This document shows positions 9,275-17,463 of a DNA stretch of 64,000 nt, piece by piece. Where the stretch lies: NCBI RefSeq assembly GCF_030811555.1, contig NZ_JAUSQZ010000001.1, positions 2,911,241-2,975,240 of the forward strand. Reading direction: 5' to 3'. Origin of the DNA: Kineosporia succinea (GTDB lineage Bacteria > Actinomycetota > Actinomycetes > Actinomycetales > Kineosporiaceae). Below the pieces are notes generated by a model. It was not told where the DNA came from, made no database searches, and worked only from the letters and a program-made list of their open reading frames with translations. The first letter of the stretch is position 1. Every line of letters starts with the position of its first letter. The position numbers were made by a program, and so were the translations under genes.

Positions 9275-10011
9275 CGGCGGCCACCCTCATGACCCGGCCC
9301 GTCATCGAGGTGCGCTCGCTGCGCAAGACCTATGGCCTGGGTGACACCGAGGTGCACGCCCTGGCCGGGGTCGACCTGGTGGTCGAGACGGGTGACTACG
9401 TGGCGATCATGGGTGCGTCCGGTTCCGGAAAGTCCACGCTGATGAACATCATCGGCTGCCTCGACATCCCGAGCCAGGGCCGCTACCTGCTCGACGGTGT
9501 GGACACCCGGCGGCTCGACGAGCGCAGTCAGGCCCTGGTTCGCAACCGCAAGATCGGCTTCATCTTCCAGTCGTTCAACCTGATCGCCCGCACCAGCGCG
9601 CTCGCGAACGTCGAGCTGCCGATGGCCTACGGCGGGGTGAAGGCCTCGGTGCGCCGCGAAAGGGCTCGCGCCGCACTGGAACGCGTCGGCCTCGGCGAGC
9701 GGCTCGATCACATCCCGTCGCAGTTGTCGGGCGGTCAGCAGCAGCGGGTGGCGGTGGCCCGCGCCATCGTGACCAACCCGGTGCTGCTGCTCGCCGACGA
9801 GCCGACCGGCGCGCTCGACAGCAGGAGCACGGCCGACATCCTCGACCTGTTCGACGATCTCAGTCTCGCGGGCCGCACGCTCTGCGTCATCACCCACGAG
9901 GACGACGTGGCTGCCCGGGCCAAGCGCGTGATCCGGCTCCGGGACGGGCAGATCGTGATGGACGAGCGGGTCGCCGGGATTCACGAGCCGCCGCCGGGAG
10001 TCGCGCGATGA
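9271..10011 (+). CDS. MacB-type ABC transporter ATPase subunit
   Basis: This 246-residue nucleotide-binding subunit of the LolD/MacB/FtsE group has Walker A GASGSGKST (48-56), Q-loop FQSFNL, signature LSGGQQQR, Walker B LLLADEPTGALD with catalytic Glu, and the H-loop in ITHEDD. It overlaps the upstream adaptor gene and the downstream permease gene by 4 bp each (GTGA and ATGA), so the three are translationally coupled. It powers the MacB-like permease; these systems act as mechanotransmitters rather than through a conventional transmembrane channel. Confidence 0.95.
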   Translation: MTAATLMTRPVIEVRSLRKTYGLGDTEVHALAGVDLVVETGDYVAIMGASGSGKSTLMNIIGCLDIPSQGRYLLDGVDTRRLDERSQALVRNRKIGFIFQSFNLIARTSALANVELPMAYGGVKASVRRERARAALERVGLGERLDHIPSQLSGGQQQRVAVARAIVTNPVLLLADEPTGALDSRSTADILDLFDDLSLAGRTLCVITHEDDVAARAKRVIRLRDGQIVMDERVAGIHEPPPGVAR

Positions 10012-11279
10012 GCCGGTTCGCCGAGGCCGCACGGTTCGCCGTGCGTGGTGTCCTGGGCAACAAGATGCGTTCTCTGCTGACCACTCTCGGCATCCTGATC
10101 GGGGTGGCGTCGGTGATCATCCTGGTCTCCGTCGGCACCGGGTCGAGCGCCGCGGTGGCCGAGTCGATCTCGTCGCTGGGCAGCAACACCCTCACGGTCT
10201 CGAGCAGTCAGGGTGGCACCGGTGGACGCGGTGGGGGAGGGGGTTTCCCGGGCGGGGGTGGCGGTTCGGTCGACTCGGGCAGCCAGACCCGCGTGGCGCA
10301 ACTGACAGTGGATGACGCCGGTTCGCTCCTCGACGACGAGCTCGCCCCCGACGTGAAGGCGGTCGCCCCGACCGTCAGCGCCAGCTCGGTGACGGCCACC
10401 TACACCGGTGCCAGTCACGACGTCACCACGTTCACCGGCACCACCCCCAGCTACCTGGCCATCAACGACTGGACGGTCTCGAAGGGCTCGGCGTTCGACG
10501 ACGCCGACTACACCGAGCGCAAGCGGGTGGCCCTGGTCGGCGTCAGCGTGGCCGAGGACCTGGCCGGGGGAGACGGCAGCGACGTGCTCGATGAGACCGT
10601 GCAGTTCAACGGGGTCGAGTACAGCGTGGTCGGGATCCTGGCCGAGAAGGGCACGAGCGGCAACACCGACCAGGACGACGTGGTCATCGCCCCGCTCACC
10701 GCCGTGCAGGACACGCTCACCGGCTACGGCTCGGTGGACTCGATCACCGTGCAGGCCACCTCGGCCGAGACGGTGGACGCGGCCCAGTCGGAGGTCGAGG
10801 ACATCCTCAACTCCCGGCACAAGGTCACGTCCGACGACGCCGACTTCAGCGTCTCCAACGCCTCCAGCTTTCTCGAGGCGGCGACCAGCAGCACCGACAC
10901 GCTGACCGTGCTTCTCGGTGCGGTGGCGGCGATCTCACTGCTCGTCGGCGGGATCGGCGTCATGAACATCATGCTCGTCACGGTGACCGAGCGGACCCGG
11001 GAGATCGGTATCCGCAAGGCCATCGGCGCGCAGAAGTTCGACATCGTGAGCCAGTTCCTGGTCGAGGCCGTGCTGCTGTCGGTGTTCGGCGGGCTGATGG
11101 GTGTGCTGATCGGCGTGGTCGGCAGCCAGTTCACCATCGTCGGCGTGGAGCCGGTGATCGAGCCTTACTCGATCGTGCTGGCCTTCGGCGTCTCCGTTCT
11201 CATCGGGCTGTTCTTCGGCCTCTACCCGGCGAACCGGGCCGCCTCGCTGCGCCCGATCGACGCCCTCCGTTACGAATGA
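10008..11279 (+). CDS. MacB-type ABC permease (FtsX fold)
   Basis: This 423-residue permease has one N-terminal TM helix (about 20-42), a large extracytoplasmic MacB_PCD domain, then three C-terminal TM helices. The motif GGIGVMNIMLVTVTERTREI is diagnostic of MacB/LolCE-type FtsX permeases. Unusually, the extracytoplasmic domain begins with a glycine-rich stretch (GGRGGGGGFPGGGGGS) resembling tails in the adaptor and the next two genes. ATG 10008 overlaps the ATPase stop, and its own TGA overlaps the next start. Confidence 0.93.
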   Translation: MSRFAEAARFAVRGVLGNKMRSLLTTLGILIGVASVIILVSVGTGSSAAVAESISSLGSNTLTVSSSQGGTGGRGGGGGFPGGGGGSVDSGSQTRVAQLTVDDAGSLLDDELAPDVKAVAPTVSASSVTATYTGASHDVTTFTGTTPSYLAINDWTVSKGSAFDDADYTERKRVALVGVSVAEDLAGGDGSDVLDETVQFNGVEYSVVGILAEKGTSGNTDQDDVVIAPLTAVQDTLTGYGSVDSITVQATSAETVDAAQSEVEDILNSRHKVTSDDADFSVSNASSFLEAATSSTDTLTVLLGAVAAISLLVGGIGVMNIMLVTVTERTREIGIRKAIGAQKFDIVSQFLVEAVLLSVFGGLMGVLIGVVGSQFTIVGVEPVIEPYSIVLAFGVSVLIGLFFGLYPANRAASLRPIDALRYE

Positions 11280-11929
11280 ACCAGCCTCAGGAGCAGATCT
11301 CCGTGGAACCAGCCCCTCCGACCGCTCCGGCCGGGATCGACAGGACCGAGATTCAGGCCGGGCCGTCCCGCGGCGGGTACATCCCACCCGCCGACGACGA
11401 CCTCGACCTGCTCGCCGAGAGCAACCGCCGGATGGGAAAGGTCACGATCGCGCTGATGGCGGCCGTTCTCGCCGGGCTCGCGTTCATCGGTGGGGTGGTG
11501 GTGCAGAAGCAGTTCGGCAACTCGAGCGCCGGCGCACCCGGCGGGGGGATGTCAGCCATGGGTGGTAATCGCAGTGGCGGATACGGCCAGAGCGGCGGTG
11601 TGCAAGGGGGTTACGGCGGTGGTGGTGGCTTCGGCGGCGGTGGCATGCCCGGCCAGGGCAGTGGTACCGCCCAGGGTGGCAGCGCTGCCCAGAGCGAAAC
11701 CGCCAGTACGCCGGTGGTTGTCGGAACCGTGACCAGGATCTCCGGCACCACGATCGTGGTGAAGAACTTCTCGGACAAGAGTGTCACGGTGAAAGTACCT
11801 CAGGGCACTACTGTCTCGAGCTCCACCGACTCGGCGCTGACCGGCCTGTCCAAGGGGGACTCGGTGTCGGTGGCCGGTACCACGGCGGACGACGGTGTCG
11901 TCACGGCGACCAGTATCACCGCCAGCTAG
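11276..11929 (+). CDS. Single-pass membrane protein with Gly-rich linker and OB-like domain
   Basis: A 217-residue protein of unknown function. A 55-residue cytoplasmic N-terminus is followed by one TM helix (about 58-80), an external glycine-rich segment (GGYGGGGGFGGGGMPG) and a C-terminal beta domain of about 70 residues (VGTVTRISGTTIVVKNF and onward) resembling DUF5666/OB-like folds. It overlaps the permease gene by 4 bp (ATGA), so it is a true operon member. It may be an accessory subunit at the outer face of the efflux complex; that role is inferred from position and topology. Confidence 0.8.
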   Translation: MNQPQEQISVEPAPPTAPAGIDRTEIQAGPSRGGYIPPADDDLDLLAESNRRMGKVTIALMAAVLAGLAFIGGVVVQKQFGNSSAGAPGGGMSAMGGNRSGGYGQSGGVQGGYGGGGGFGGGGMPGQGSGTAQGGSAAQSETASTPVVVGTVTRISGTTIVVKNFSDKSVTVKVPQGTTVSSSTDSALTGLSKGDSVSVAGTTADDGVVTATSITAS

Positions 11930-11968
11930 CTATTTCGTTCTCGGATGACGGAAGTAGGAACAACTCTG

Positions 11969-12391
11969 ATGGTTTCGAGCCGCAGAACCCTGACCGCGGT
12001 GGCGATCGCCCCGATGATCGCGCTGACCCTGGCTGCCTGCGGAGGCGGTTCCTCGGGTGGCACCACGAGTGCCGACGCCACATCGGCCGCGGCCCAGAAC
12101 GGCCCGGGCGGGGGAAACAACGAGCAGATGCAGCAGATTCAGGAATGCCTGAGCGCCGCCGGCATCAGCGTGGACATGCCGACAGCCATGCCGAGCGGCG
12201 GCGCCGTGCCCAGCGACCGGCCGACCGCCATGCCCAGCGCGGGTGCCTCCGGTGGTCCCGGTGGCGGTGGAGGCGGCATGGGCGGCGGCATGCAGTCGAT
12301 CCTGCAGGACGAAGACGCCCAGAAGGCGCTCACCGCCTGCGGCATCACGGTGCCGACCGCCCAGCCCTCGGCCCGGCCCACCAGCTCCTGA
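11969..12391 (+). CDS. Small Gly/Pro-rich lipoprotein of the efflux operon
   Basis: This 140-residue predicted lipoprotein has a positively charged N-terminus (SSRRT), a hydrophobic stretch and the lipobox LAAC. ATG 11969 follows a taggaa element by 8 nt; the in-frame ATG 11945 would add eight residues without a better ribosome site. The mature part has two short similar units, QECLSAAGISV and KALTACGITV, each with one Cys, separated by repeated TAMPS motifs and a GGPGGGGGGMGGGM run. The two Cys may form a disulfide. It is the last gene before a strong terminator and probably belongs to the efflux complex; biochemical function unknown. Confidence 0.75.
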   Translation: MVSSRRTLTAVAIAPMIALTLAACGGGSSGGTTSADATSAAAQNGPGGGNNEQMQQIQECLSAAGISVDMPTAMPSGGAVPSDRPTAMPSAGASGGPGGGGGGMGGGMQSILQDEDAQKALTACGITVPTAQPSARPTSS

Positions 12392-12399
12392 CCCGTCCG

Positions 12400-12437
12400 C
12401 TCGTGATCATGCCCCGGTGACGAGGCATGATCACGAG
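12400..12437. terminator. Bidirectional hairpin terminator
   Basis: A perfect 14-bp inverted repeat (CTCGTGATCATGCC at 12400-12413 and its complement at 12424-12437) with a 10-nt loop lies between the convergent efflux operon and the next gene. There is no long U tract, as is common in actinobacteria. Confidence 0.8.
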
Positions 12438-12444
12438 GGACAGC

Positions 12445-13017
12445 TCAGGCGCGGGTGTCGAAGAGCAGCCCGTCCTGCAGCACCGAGGCCAGCGTGGTCG
12501 AGCTGATCCCGGCCTCCTGCACCAGACTGGCCAGGCTCGTCCCGCTCTGCAGGCTCGTCAGCAGGGAGTCGGAGTCGGTGTCGAGCAGCGAGCTGAGGCT
12601 GTCGAGCGTGTCCTGCTGATCCTGGGTCAGCACGCCGCTGAGCAGGCCGGTGGCGTCCTGCGACGAGGAGGACGACGAGGAGGCCGGCGGGGGCGGCGGC
12701 GGGCCCGGCCGGCCGCCCGGCCCCGCAACCCCGCCGACCGAGTCGATGATCGAGTCCACGACGCTGTCGGCGTCGGAGCGCGAGGCCATGTCCGAGGGCA
12801 TCCCGGCCTTCAGCGCCGCGGCCAGGTCGTCCCGCGAGACGCCCTGGTCCTCGGCGACCTCGGCGAGCGTCTTGCCGCTCGACAGCTGGCTGCTCAGGTC
12901 GTCGGTGCTCAGCCCCAGCGTCTCGGCCGCGACGTTCAGGGCGCCACCGGAACCCCGCTGCTGCGTGGGCAGCGTCTGGGGGGAGTACGAGGTGCTGCTG
13001 ATCGAGGAGATGGACAT
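12445..13017 (-). CDS. Uncharacterised protein with two helical LxxxLxxG-type repeats
   Basis: A 190-residue protein I cannot assign to a known function. ATG 13017 was chosen because AAAGGAG lies 10 nt upstream; the longer frame (to 13059) has no such signal. It has a Ser/Thr/Gln-rich N-terminus, a helical unit (LGLSTDDLSSQLSSGKTLAE, then VSRDDLAAAL), a proline-rich and Ser-rich low-complexity spacer (PPPPPPASSSSSSS), and a second similar unit (LLTSLQSGTSLASLVQEAG, then ISSTTLASVL). No signal peptide or TM helix is seen. The paired units look like small helical bundles seen in repetitive actinobacterial proteins. Confidence 0.75.
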   Translation of the reverse strand: MSISSISSTSYSPQTLPTQQRGSGGALNVAAETLGLSTDDLSSQLSSGKTLAEVAEDQGVSRDDLAAALKAGMPSDMASRSDADSVVDSIIDSVGGVAGPGGRPGPPPPPPASSSSSSSQDATGLLSGVLTQDQQDTLDSLSSLLDTDSDSLLTSLQSGTSLASLVQEAGISSTTLASVLQDGLLFDTRA

Positions 13018-13224
13018 CGGTGCGAGGCTCCTTTCGCGCGTCCGGATCTCGGTACGCACCTATGTCCTCGACCCGGGGGACAGGTACTTCAGGAATGATC
13101 GGCCCCTCACAGAGCCTTCACATCCACCGTGCGGCGGTTTACTCACGAGCCAGCGACCAGGCCCGAAGGGTAGAGTTCTAGATCGCACGTAACCTGCCGG
13201 AAGCAATTTCCCTCGTCCTCGCCT

Positions 13225-14469
13225 GTGAGTGTGACTGCAGTGAGCAACAAGAGCCTGCCCGCCGCCGGGATCAAGATCCTGCTGCTGGAGAACATCCACC
13301 CCGACGCCGTGGCGTCCTTCGAGGCCGTCGGGGCCGAGGTGGTCTCCGTCGGCGGAGCGCTCGACGAGGACGAGCTGATCGAGCAGGCGAAGGGCGTCCA
13401 CCTGCTCGGCATCCGCTCCAAGACCAACGTCACCGAGCGCGTGCTGGCCGAGCTGCCCGACCTGCTGGCGATCGGCGCGTTCTGCATCGGCACCAACCAG
13501 ATCGACGTGGCGGCCGCCCAGAACCGCGGTGTGGCCGTGTTCAACGCCCCGTTCTCGAACACCCGCAGCGTGGTCGAGCTGGCGCTGGCCGAGATCATCG
13601 CGATGACCCGCCGGCTCACCGAGAAAGACCGCGGCATGCACGCGGGCGTCTGGGACAAGAGCGCCACCGGCCTGCACGAGGTGCGCGGCCGCAAGCTCGG
13701 CATCGTCGGCTACGGCAACATCGGCACCCAGCTCTCCGTGCTCGCCGAGAACCTGGGCATGGAGGTGCTGTTCTACGACACCGCCGACCGCCTGCCCCTG
13801 GGCAACGCCCGGCAGGTGCACACCCTCGAAGAGCTGCTGGCCAAGGTCGACGTGGTCACGCTGCACGTCGACGGGCGCAAGGCCAACTCCGACTTCTTCG
13901 GCGACGAGCAGTTCGCGCTGATGAAGCACGGCAGCATCTTCCTGAACCTGAGCCGCGGTTTCGTGGTCGACCAGACGGCCCTGCGGGCCCGCCTGGAGTC
14001 GGGCCAGCTGGCCGGCGCCGCGATCGACGTCTTCCCGGAAGAGCCCAAGGCCCGAGGGGACAAGTTCGTGTCCCCGCTGCAGGGCATGCCCAACGTCATC
14101 CTCACGCCGCACATCGGTGGCTCCACCGAGGAGGCCCAGCAGGACATCGGCCGCTTCGTGGCCGGCAAGCTGCGTGACTACGTGATCCACGGCAGCACCT
14201 CGCTGAGCATCAACTTCCCGCAGCTGGCCACGCCGGAGCACCAGGCCACGCGCCTCGTGCACATCCACCGCAACACCCCGGGCGTGCTCGCGGCGATCAA
14301 CTCGGTGCTGGCCGAGGAGAAGGTCAACATCGACGGCCAGACCCTGGGCACCCGCGGCGAGGTGGGCTACGTGATCACCGACATCGCGGCGAGCCCGACC
14401 GATCAGGTCATCGAGGCCCTCAAGCGTCTGCCCGACACGATCCGGGTGCGTCAGCTCAAGCTCGGCTGA
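13225..14469 (+). CDS. serA: D-3-phosphoglycerate dehydrogenase
   Basis: SerA oxidises 3-phosphoglycerate to 3-phosphohydroxypyruvate with NAD, the first step of serine synthesis. The 414 residues match the short E. coli-type enzyme: substrate domain motif FCIGTNQIDV, NFAPFSNTRS-like segment, Rossmann motif GIVGYGNIGTQL, catalytic Arg, Glu and His (TPHIGGSTEEAQ), and a C-terminal ACT domain (LVHIHRNTPGVLAAIN) for serine feedback. Many actinobacteria use the longer, about 530-residue form, so this class is notable. GTGs at 13225, 13231 and 13240 are all possible starts and none has a clear ribosome site. A TAGAGT -10-like box lies at 13171-13176. Confidence 0.95.
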   Translation: MSVTAVSNKSLPAAGIKILLLENIHPDAVASFEAVGAEVVSVGGALDEDELIEQAKGVHLLGIRSKTNVTERVLAELPDLLAIGAFCIGTNQIDVAAAQNRGVAVFNAPFSNTRSVVELALAEIIAMTRRLTEKDRGMHAGVWDKSATGLHEVRGRKLGIVGYGNIGTQLSVLAENLGMEVLFYDTADRLPLGNARQVHTLEELLAKVDVVTLHVDGRKANSDFFGDEQFALMKHGSIFLNLSRGFVVDQTALRARLESGQLAGAAIDVFPEEPKARGDKFVSPLQGMPNVILTPHIGGSTEEAQQDIGRFVAGKLRDYVIHGSTSLSINFPQLATPEHQATRLVHIHRNTPGVLAAINSVLAEEKVNIDGQTLGTRGEVGYVITDIAASPTDQVIEALKRLPDTIRVRQLKLG

Positions 14470-14475
14470 TCTCCC

Positions 14476-14517
14476 GGGTCCGGCCCCGGCTCACCGAGGT
14501 GAGCCGGGGCCGGACCC
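14476..14517. terminator. Strong bidirectional terminator
   Basis: A perfect 19-bp GC-rich stem (GGGTCCGGCCCCGGCTCAC at 14476-14494, complement at 14499-14517) with a CGAG tetraloop lies between the convergent serA and photolyase genes. Confidence 0.9.
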
Positions 14518-14527
14518 GAACAGCTCT

Positions 14528-15898
14528 CTACTTCTTGCCGCGAGCGGCGAGAAAACGATCATTGCCCTCCCGCACGTCCACGATCGGCTCCGGATAGTCC
14601 AGCTGCTTGCGGACGTCGCGGTCGAGTTTCCAGGGTGCGTGCACCTCGGGCCCGTCGATGCCGGAGAGCTCGGGCACGTGGCGGCGCACGTAGTCGCCGT
14701 TCGGGTCGTAGCGCTCGGCCTGCGAGCTCACGCTCAGGATCCGGTTGAACCGGGAGTCGGTGCCGGTCCCGGCCACCCACTGCCAGTTCATCGTGTTGTT
14801 GGCGGTGTCGCCGTCGATCAGGTGGTCGACGAAGAACTGCGCGCCCCACCGCCAGTCCAGGTAGAGCGTCTTGCACAGGAAGTGGCCGACCACCAGGCGC
14901 CCGCGGTTGTGCATCCACCCCTCGTCCACCAGCTGACGCATGCAGGCGTCCACCAGAGGCCACCCCGTGCGTCCCTCCTTCCAGGCCGTGAACTCCCGCT
15001 CCGCGTCCTCGCCGGTGCGCCAGCGGTCGTGCCGCGGGCGCAGGTCGTCGCGCGTGGAGCGGGGATTCGCGGCCAGCACCTGGGCGTGGAAGTCGCGCCA
15101 GGCCACCTGCCGGGTGAAGGCGGGGGCCACGTCCCAGGCCCGGGTCACCACTTCCAACGGCGACAGGCAGCCGAAGTGCAGGTAGGGCGAGATCCGGCTG
15201 GTGCGGTCGCCGGCCAGGTCGTCGTGGTCGTCGGCGTAGCCCTCGGCCCGTTGGTCCAGCCAGGTCTTGAACAGCTTCCGGCCCTCGGTCTCACCGCCGG
15301 CGGACATGTGCGGCGCGGTCCGGCCCTTGCTGATCTCGGTCGCCGCCGGCACCTTCCCGGTCTTCAGCCCCGGCGGCATCGTGAGCTTGCGCGGCGCGGC
15401 CAGGGGCGAGCGCCGCGACTCCTTCTCCCACTTGCGGTGGTACGGCGAGAACACCGACATGTGGGTCTTGCCGGTCGCGGTGATCTGACCGGGCGGCACC
15501 ACGAACAGCGAGTCGTCGTGGACGTGGAGCTCGCAGTCGTCCAGGGCCTCGCGCAGCCGGTCCTCGCGGCGGTGCGAGAAGCCACTCGCGTCACCGGCCA
15601 TGTGCACGGCCCGGGCCCCGGTCTCGCGCACCACGGCGGCCACCTCGTCGGCCACCACGCCGCGCCGCACCACCAGCGCGGCACCCCGCTTCTGCAGGGC
15701 GGCGTCCAGGTCGGCCAGGCTCTCGGCCAGGAAACGCGCGCGGTTGGGGCGGTTGAACGTGCCGTCGAGGATCGTGGGGTCGAGCACGAACAACGGCACC
15801 ACCGGGCCGTCACCGGCGGCGGCGTGCAGGGCCGGGTTGTCGTGCACGCGAAGGTCACGGGTGAAGAGGACGACGGACGGCGCAGACTGGTCACTCAC
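14528..15898 (-). CDS. phr: Class I CPD photolyase (deoxyribodipyrimidine photo-lyase)
   Basis: A 456-residue flavoprotein of the cryptochrome/photolyase family that uses blue light and FADH- to split cyclobutane pyrimidine dimers. The N-terminal alpha/beta antenna domain starts at LFTRDLRVHDNPAL. The C-terminal FAD/DNA domain has WRDFHAQVL, the PLVDACMRQL helix, WMHNRGR and the tract DGDTANNTMNWQWVAGTG, which includes the Asn and Trp residues lining FAD and the lesion pocket in class I enzymes. Start GTG 15898 gives full length. It stands alone and converges on serA across a terminator. Confidence 0.95.
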   Translation of the reverse strand: MSDQSAPSVVLFTRDLRVHDNPALHAAAGDGPVVPLFVLDPTILDGTFNRPNRARFLAESLADLDAALQKRGAALVVRRGVVADEVAAVVRETGARAVHMAGDASGFSHRREDRLREALDDCELHVHDDSLFVVPPGQITATGKTHMSVFSPYHRKWEKESRRSPLAAPRKLTMPPGLKTGKVPAATEISKGRTAPHMSAGGETEGRKLFKTWLDQRAEGYADDHDDLAGDRTSRISPYLHFGCLSPLEVVTRAWDVAPAFTRQVAWRDFHAQVLAANPRSTRDDLRPRHDRWRTGEDAEREFTAWKEGRTGWPLVDACMRQLVDEGWMHNRGRLVVGHFLCKTLYLDWRWGAQFFVDHLIDGDTANNTMNWQWVAGTGTDSRFNRILSVSSQAERYDPNGDYVRRHVPELSGIDGPEVHAPWKLDRDVRKQLDYPEPIVDVREGNDRFLAARGKK

Positions 15899-16143
15899 AG
15901 CGCAGTTCTATCCCGCCGGGGAGTGACGCGCCTCTCAGAATCGGTTCACGACCTGCGCTTTTCGGTCCATAGGCGCCCAGGAGCGGGAATGTCGAGCCGC
16001 ACGGTGCGCGAGTGGTGGATAGCGTCGATGTCTCGATCCGTTCAGCCCGTGGCTGCCGTGACGAAGACGCCGGCAGCCGGCTGAAGAAGACCTGACCCGA
16101 CCCGACCGCCGTGACGAACGGCGGGGGAACGGGAAGGAGTTAC

Positions 16144-17463
16144 GTGGACGACCTCGACATCTGGACCGGACTGCTCGTCGTCGCCGCCGCCTCGGTGGCG
16201 TGCGGCCTCGCGGCCTGGAGCCTCACCTGGCTCGCGGCGGTCTTCGGCCGCCGGCACGAGCAGGGCAGCCTGATCGCGATCCACCGGCTGTGCCGTCATC
16301 CGTTCGTGGTCGCCGTGGTGGCGATCGCGCTCGAGGTGGGCCTGCAGTCGCTGCCGAGGGTGGGCGACGTCTGGACCCGCGTGGCCGGCATCGCCGTGGT
16401 GCTCTCGCTCTGCTGGCTGATCGTGCGCTCGCTGGTGGTGGCGGAGGAGATCCTGTTCTGGCGGCTGCGCATGGACGTGGCCGACAACCGCCGCATCCGC
16501 CGTCTGCGCACCCAGATCACCCTGGTCCGGCGGGTGCTCGGGGTGGTCGTGGTGCTGATCGGCGTGGCCGCGGTGCTGATGTCGATCCCGCAGATGCGCA
16601 CGTTCGGCGCCTCGCTGCTGGCCTCGGCCGGTATCGCGGGCATCCTCGCCGGTCTGGCCGCGCAGACCACGCTGGGCAACATGTTCGCCGGGCTGCAGCT
16701 GGCCTTCACCGACGCCGTGCGCATCGACGACGTGGTGGTCATCGAGGACGAGTGGGGCTGGATCGAGGAGATCACCCTGACCTACGTGGTGGTGCACCTC
16801 TGGGACGAGCGCCGTCTGGTGCTGCCGACCAGCTGGTTCACCACCAACCCGTTCCAGAACTGGACCCGGAACCAGGCCCGGGTGCTGGGGTCGGTGATCC
16901 TGCACCTCGACTTCGCGACCCCGCTGGAAGAGCTGCGGCACTACGCCCACGCGGTGATCGACGCGAACCCGCTGTGGGACCGGCAGGCCTGGGTGCTCCA
17001 GGTCGCCGACACCACCGAGACCACGATGGTGGTGCGGGTGCTGGCCTCGGCCGCCGACGGCCCGGCCGCCTGGGACCTGCGCTGCGACATCCGCGAGGCC
17101 CTGCTGACCTGGCTGCAGCGCAACCACCCGCAGTCGCTGCCGGTGCAGCGCAACCTCGGCCCGGCCGACTACCAGGTGCGCGACGGGGTGGTCACGGCCC
17201 AGGAGGCCGGAATCGACACCGACGCCCGCTCGGCCCGCCACGAGAAGCCGGTGCCCGCTCCGGCGACCGCCCACCTCGACCTGCAGACGCCCGACCACTC
17301 CGCGGAGCAGGACGAGGACTGCGAGGCGGACGAGCGCAGGCCGCTGGGCGAGGCGTCGTTCAGCGGGACCCCGGACGGGCACCCGCCGCTGGAGTCCGGC
17401 TCACCCCTGGTTGGTGTGCCGGCCGCGCGCCACGAGGACGCTGGGGCGCAGGTGCGGCAGTAG
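16144..17463 (+). CDS. MscS-family mechanosensitive ion channel
   Basis: A 439-residue small-conductance channel of the MscS superfamily. Four hydrophobic segments (about 5-30, 50-70, 80-105, 130-155) precede the pore helix, whose Gly/Ala-rich tract AGIAGILAGLAAQTTLGN is characteristic. The beta domain follows (IDDVVVIEDEWGWIEEI, then LPTSWFTTNPFQNW). The last 110 residues are charged and probably disordered. GTG 16144 is preceded by aaggag with short (4-nt) spacing; GTG 16111 is an alternative with no ribosome site. The 3' end overlaps the convergent MFS gene by 63 bp. Confidence 0.92.
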   Translation: MDDLDIWTGLLVVAAASVACGLAAWSLTWLAAVFGRRHEQGSLIAIHRLCRHPFVVAVVAIALEVGLQSLPRVGDVWTRVAGIAVVLSLCWLIVRSLVVAEEILFWRLRMDVADNRRIRRLRTQITLVRRVLGVVVVLIGVAAVLMSIPQMRTFGASLLASAGIAGILAGLAAQTTLGNMFAGLQLAFTDAVRIDDVVVIEDEWGWIEEITLTYVVVHLWDERRLVLPTSWFTTNPFQNWTRNQARVLGSVILHLDFATPLEELRHYAHAVIDANPLWDRQAWVLQVADTTETTMVVRVLASAADGPAAWDLRCDIREALLTWLQRNHPQSLPVQRNLGPADYQVRDGVVTAQEAGIDTDARSARHEKPVPAPATAHLDLQTPDHSAEQDEDCEADERRPLGEASFSGTPDGHPPLESGSPLVGVPAARHEDAGAQVRQ

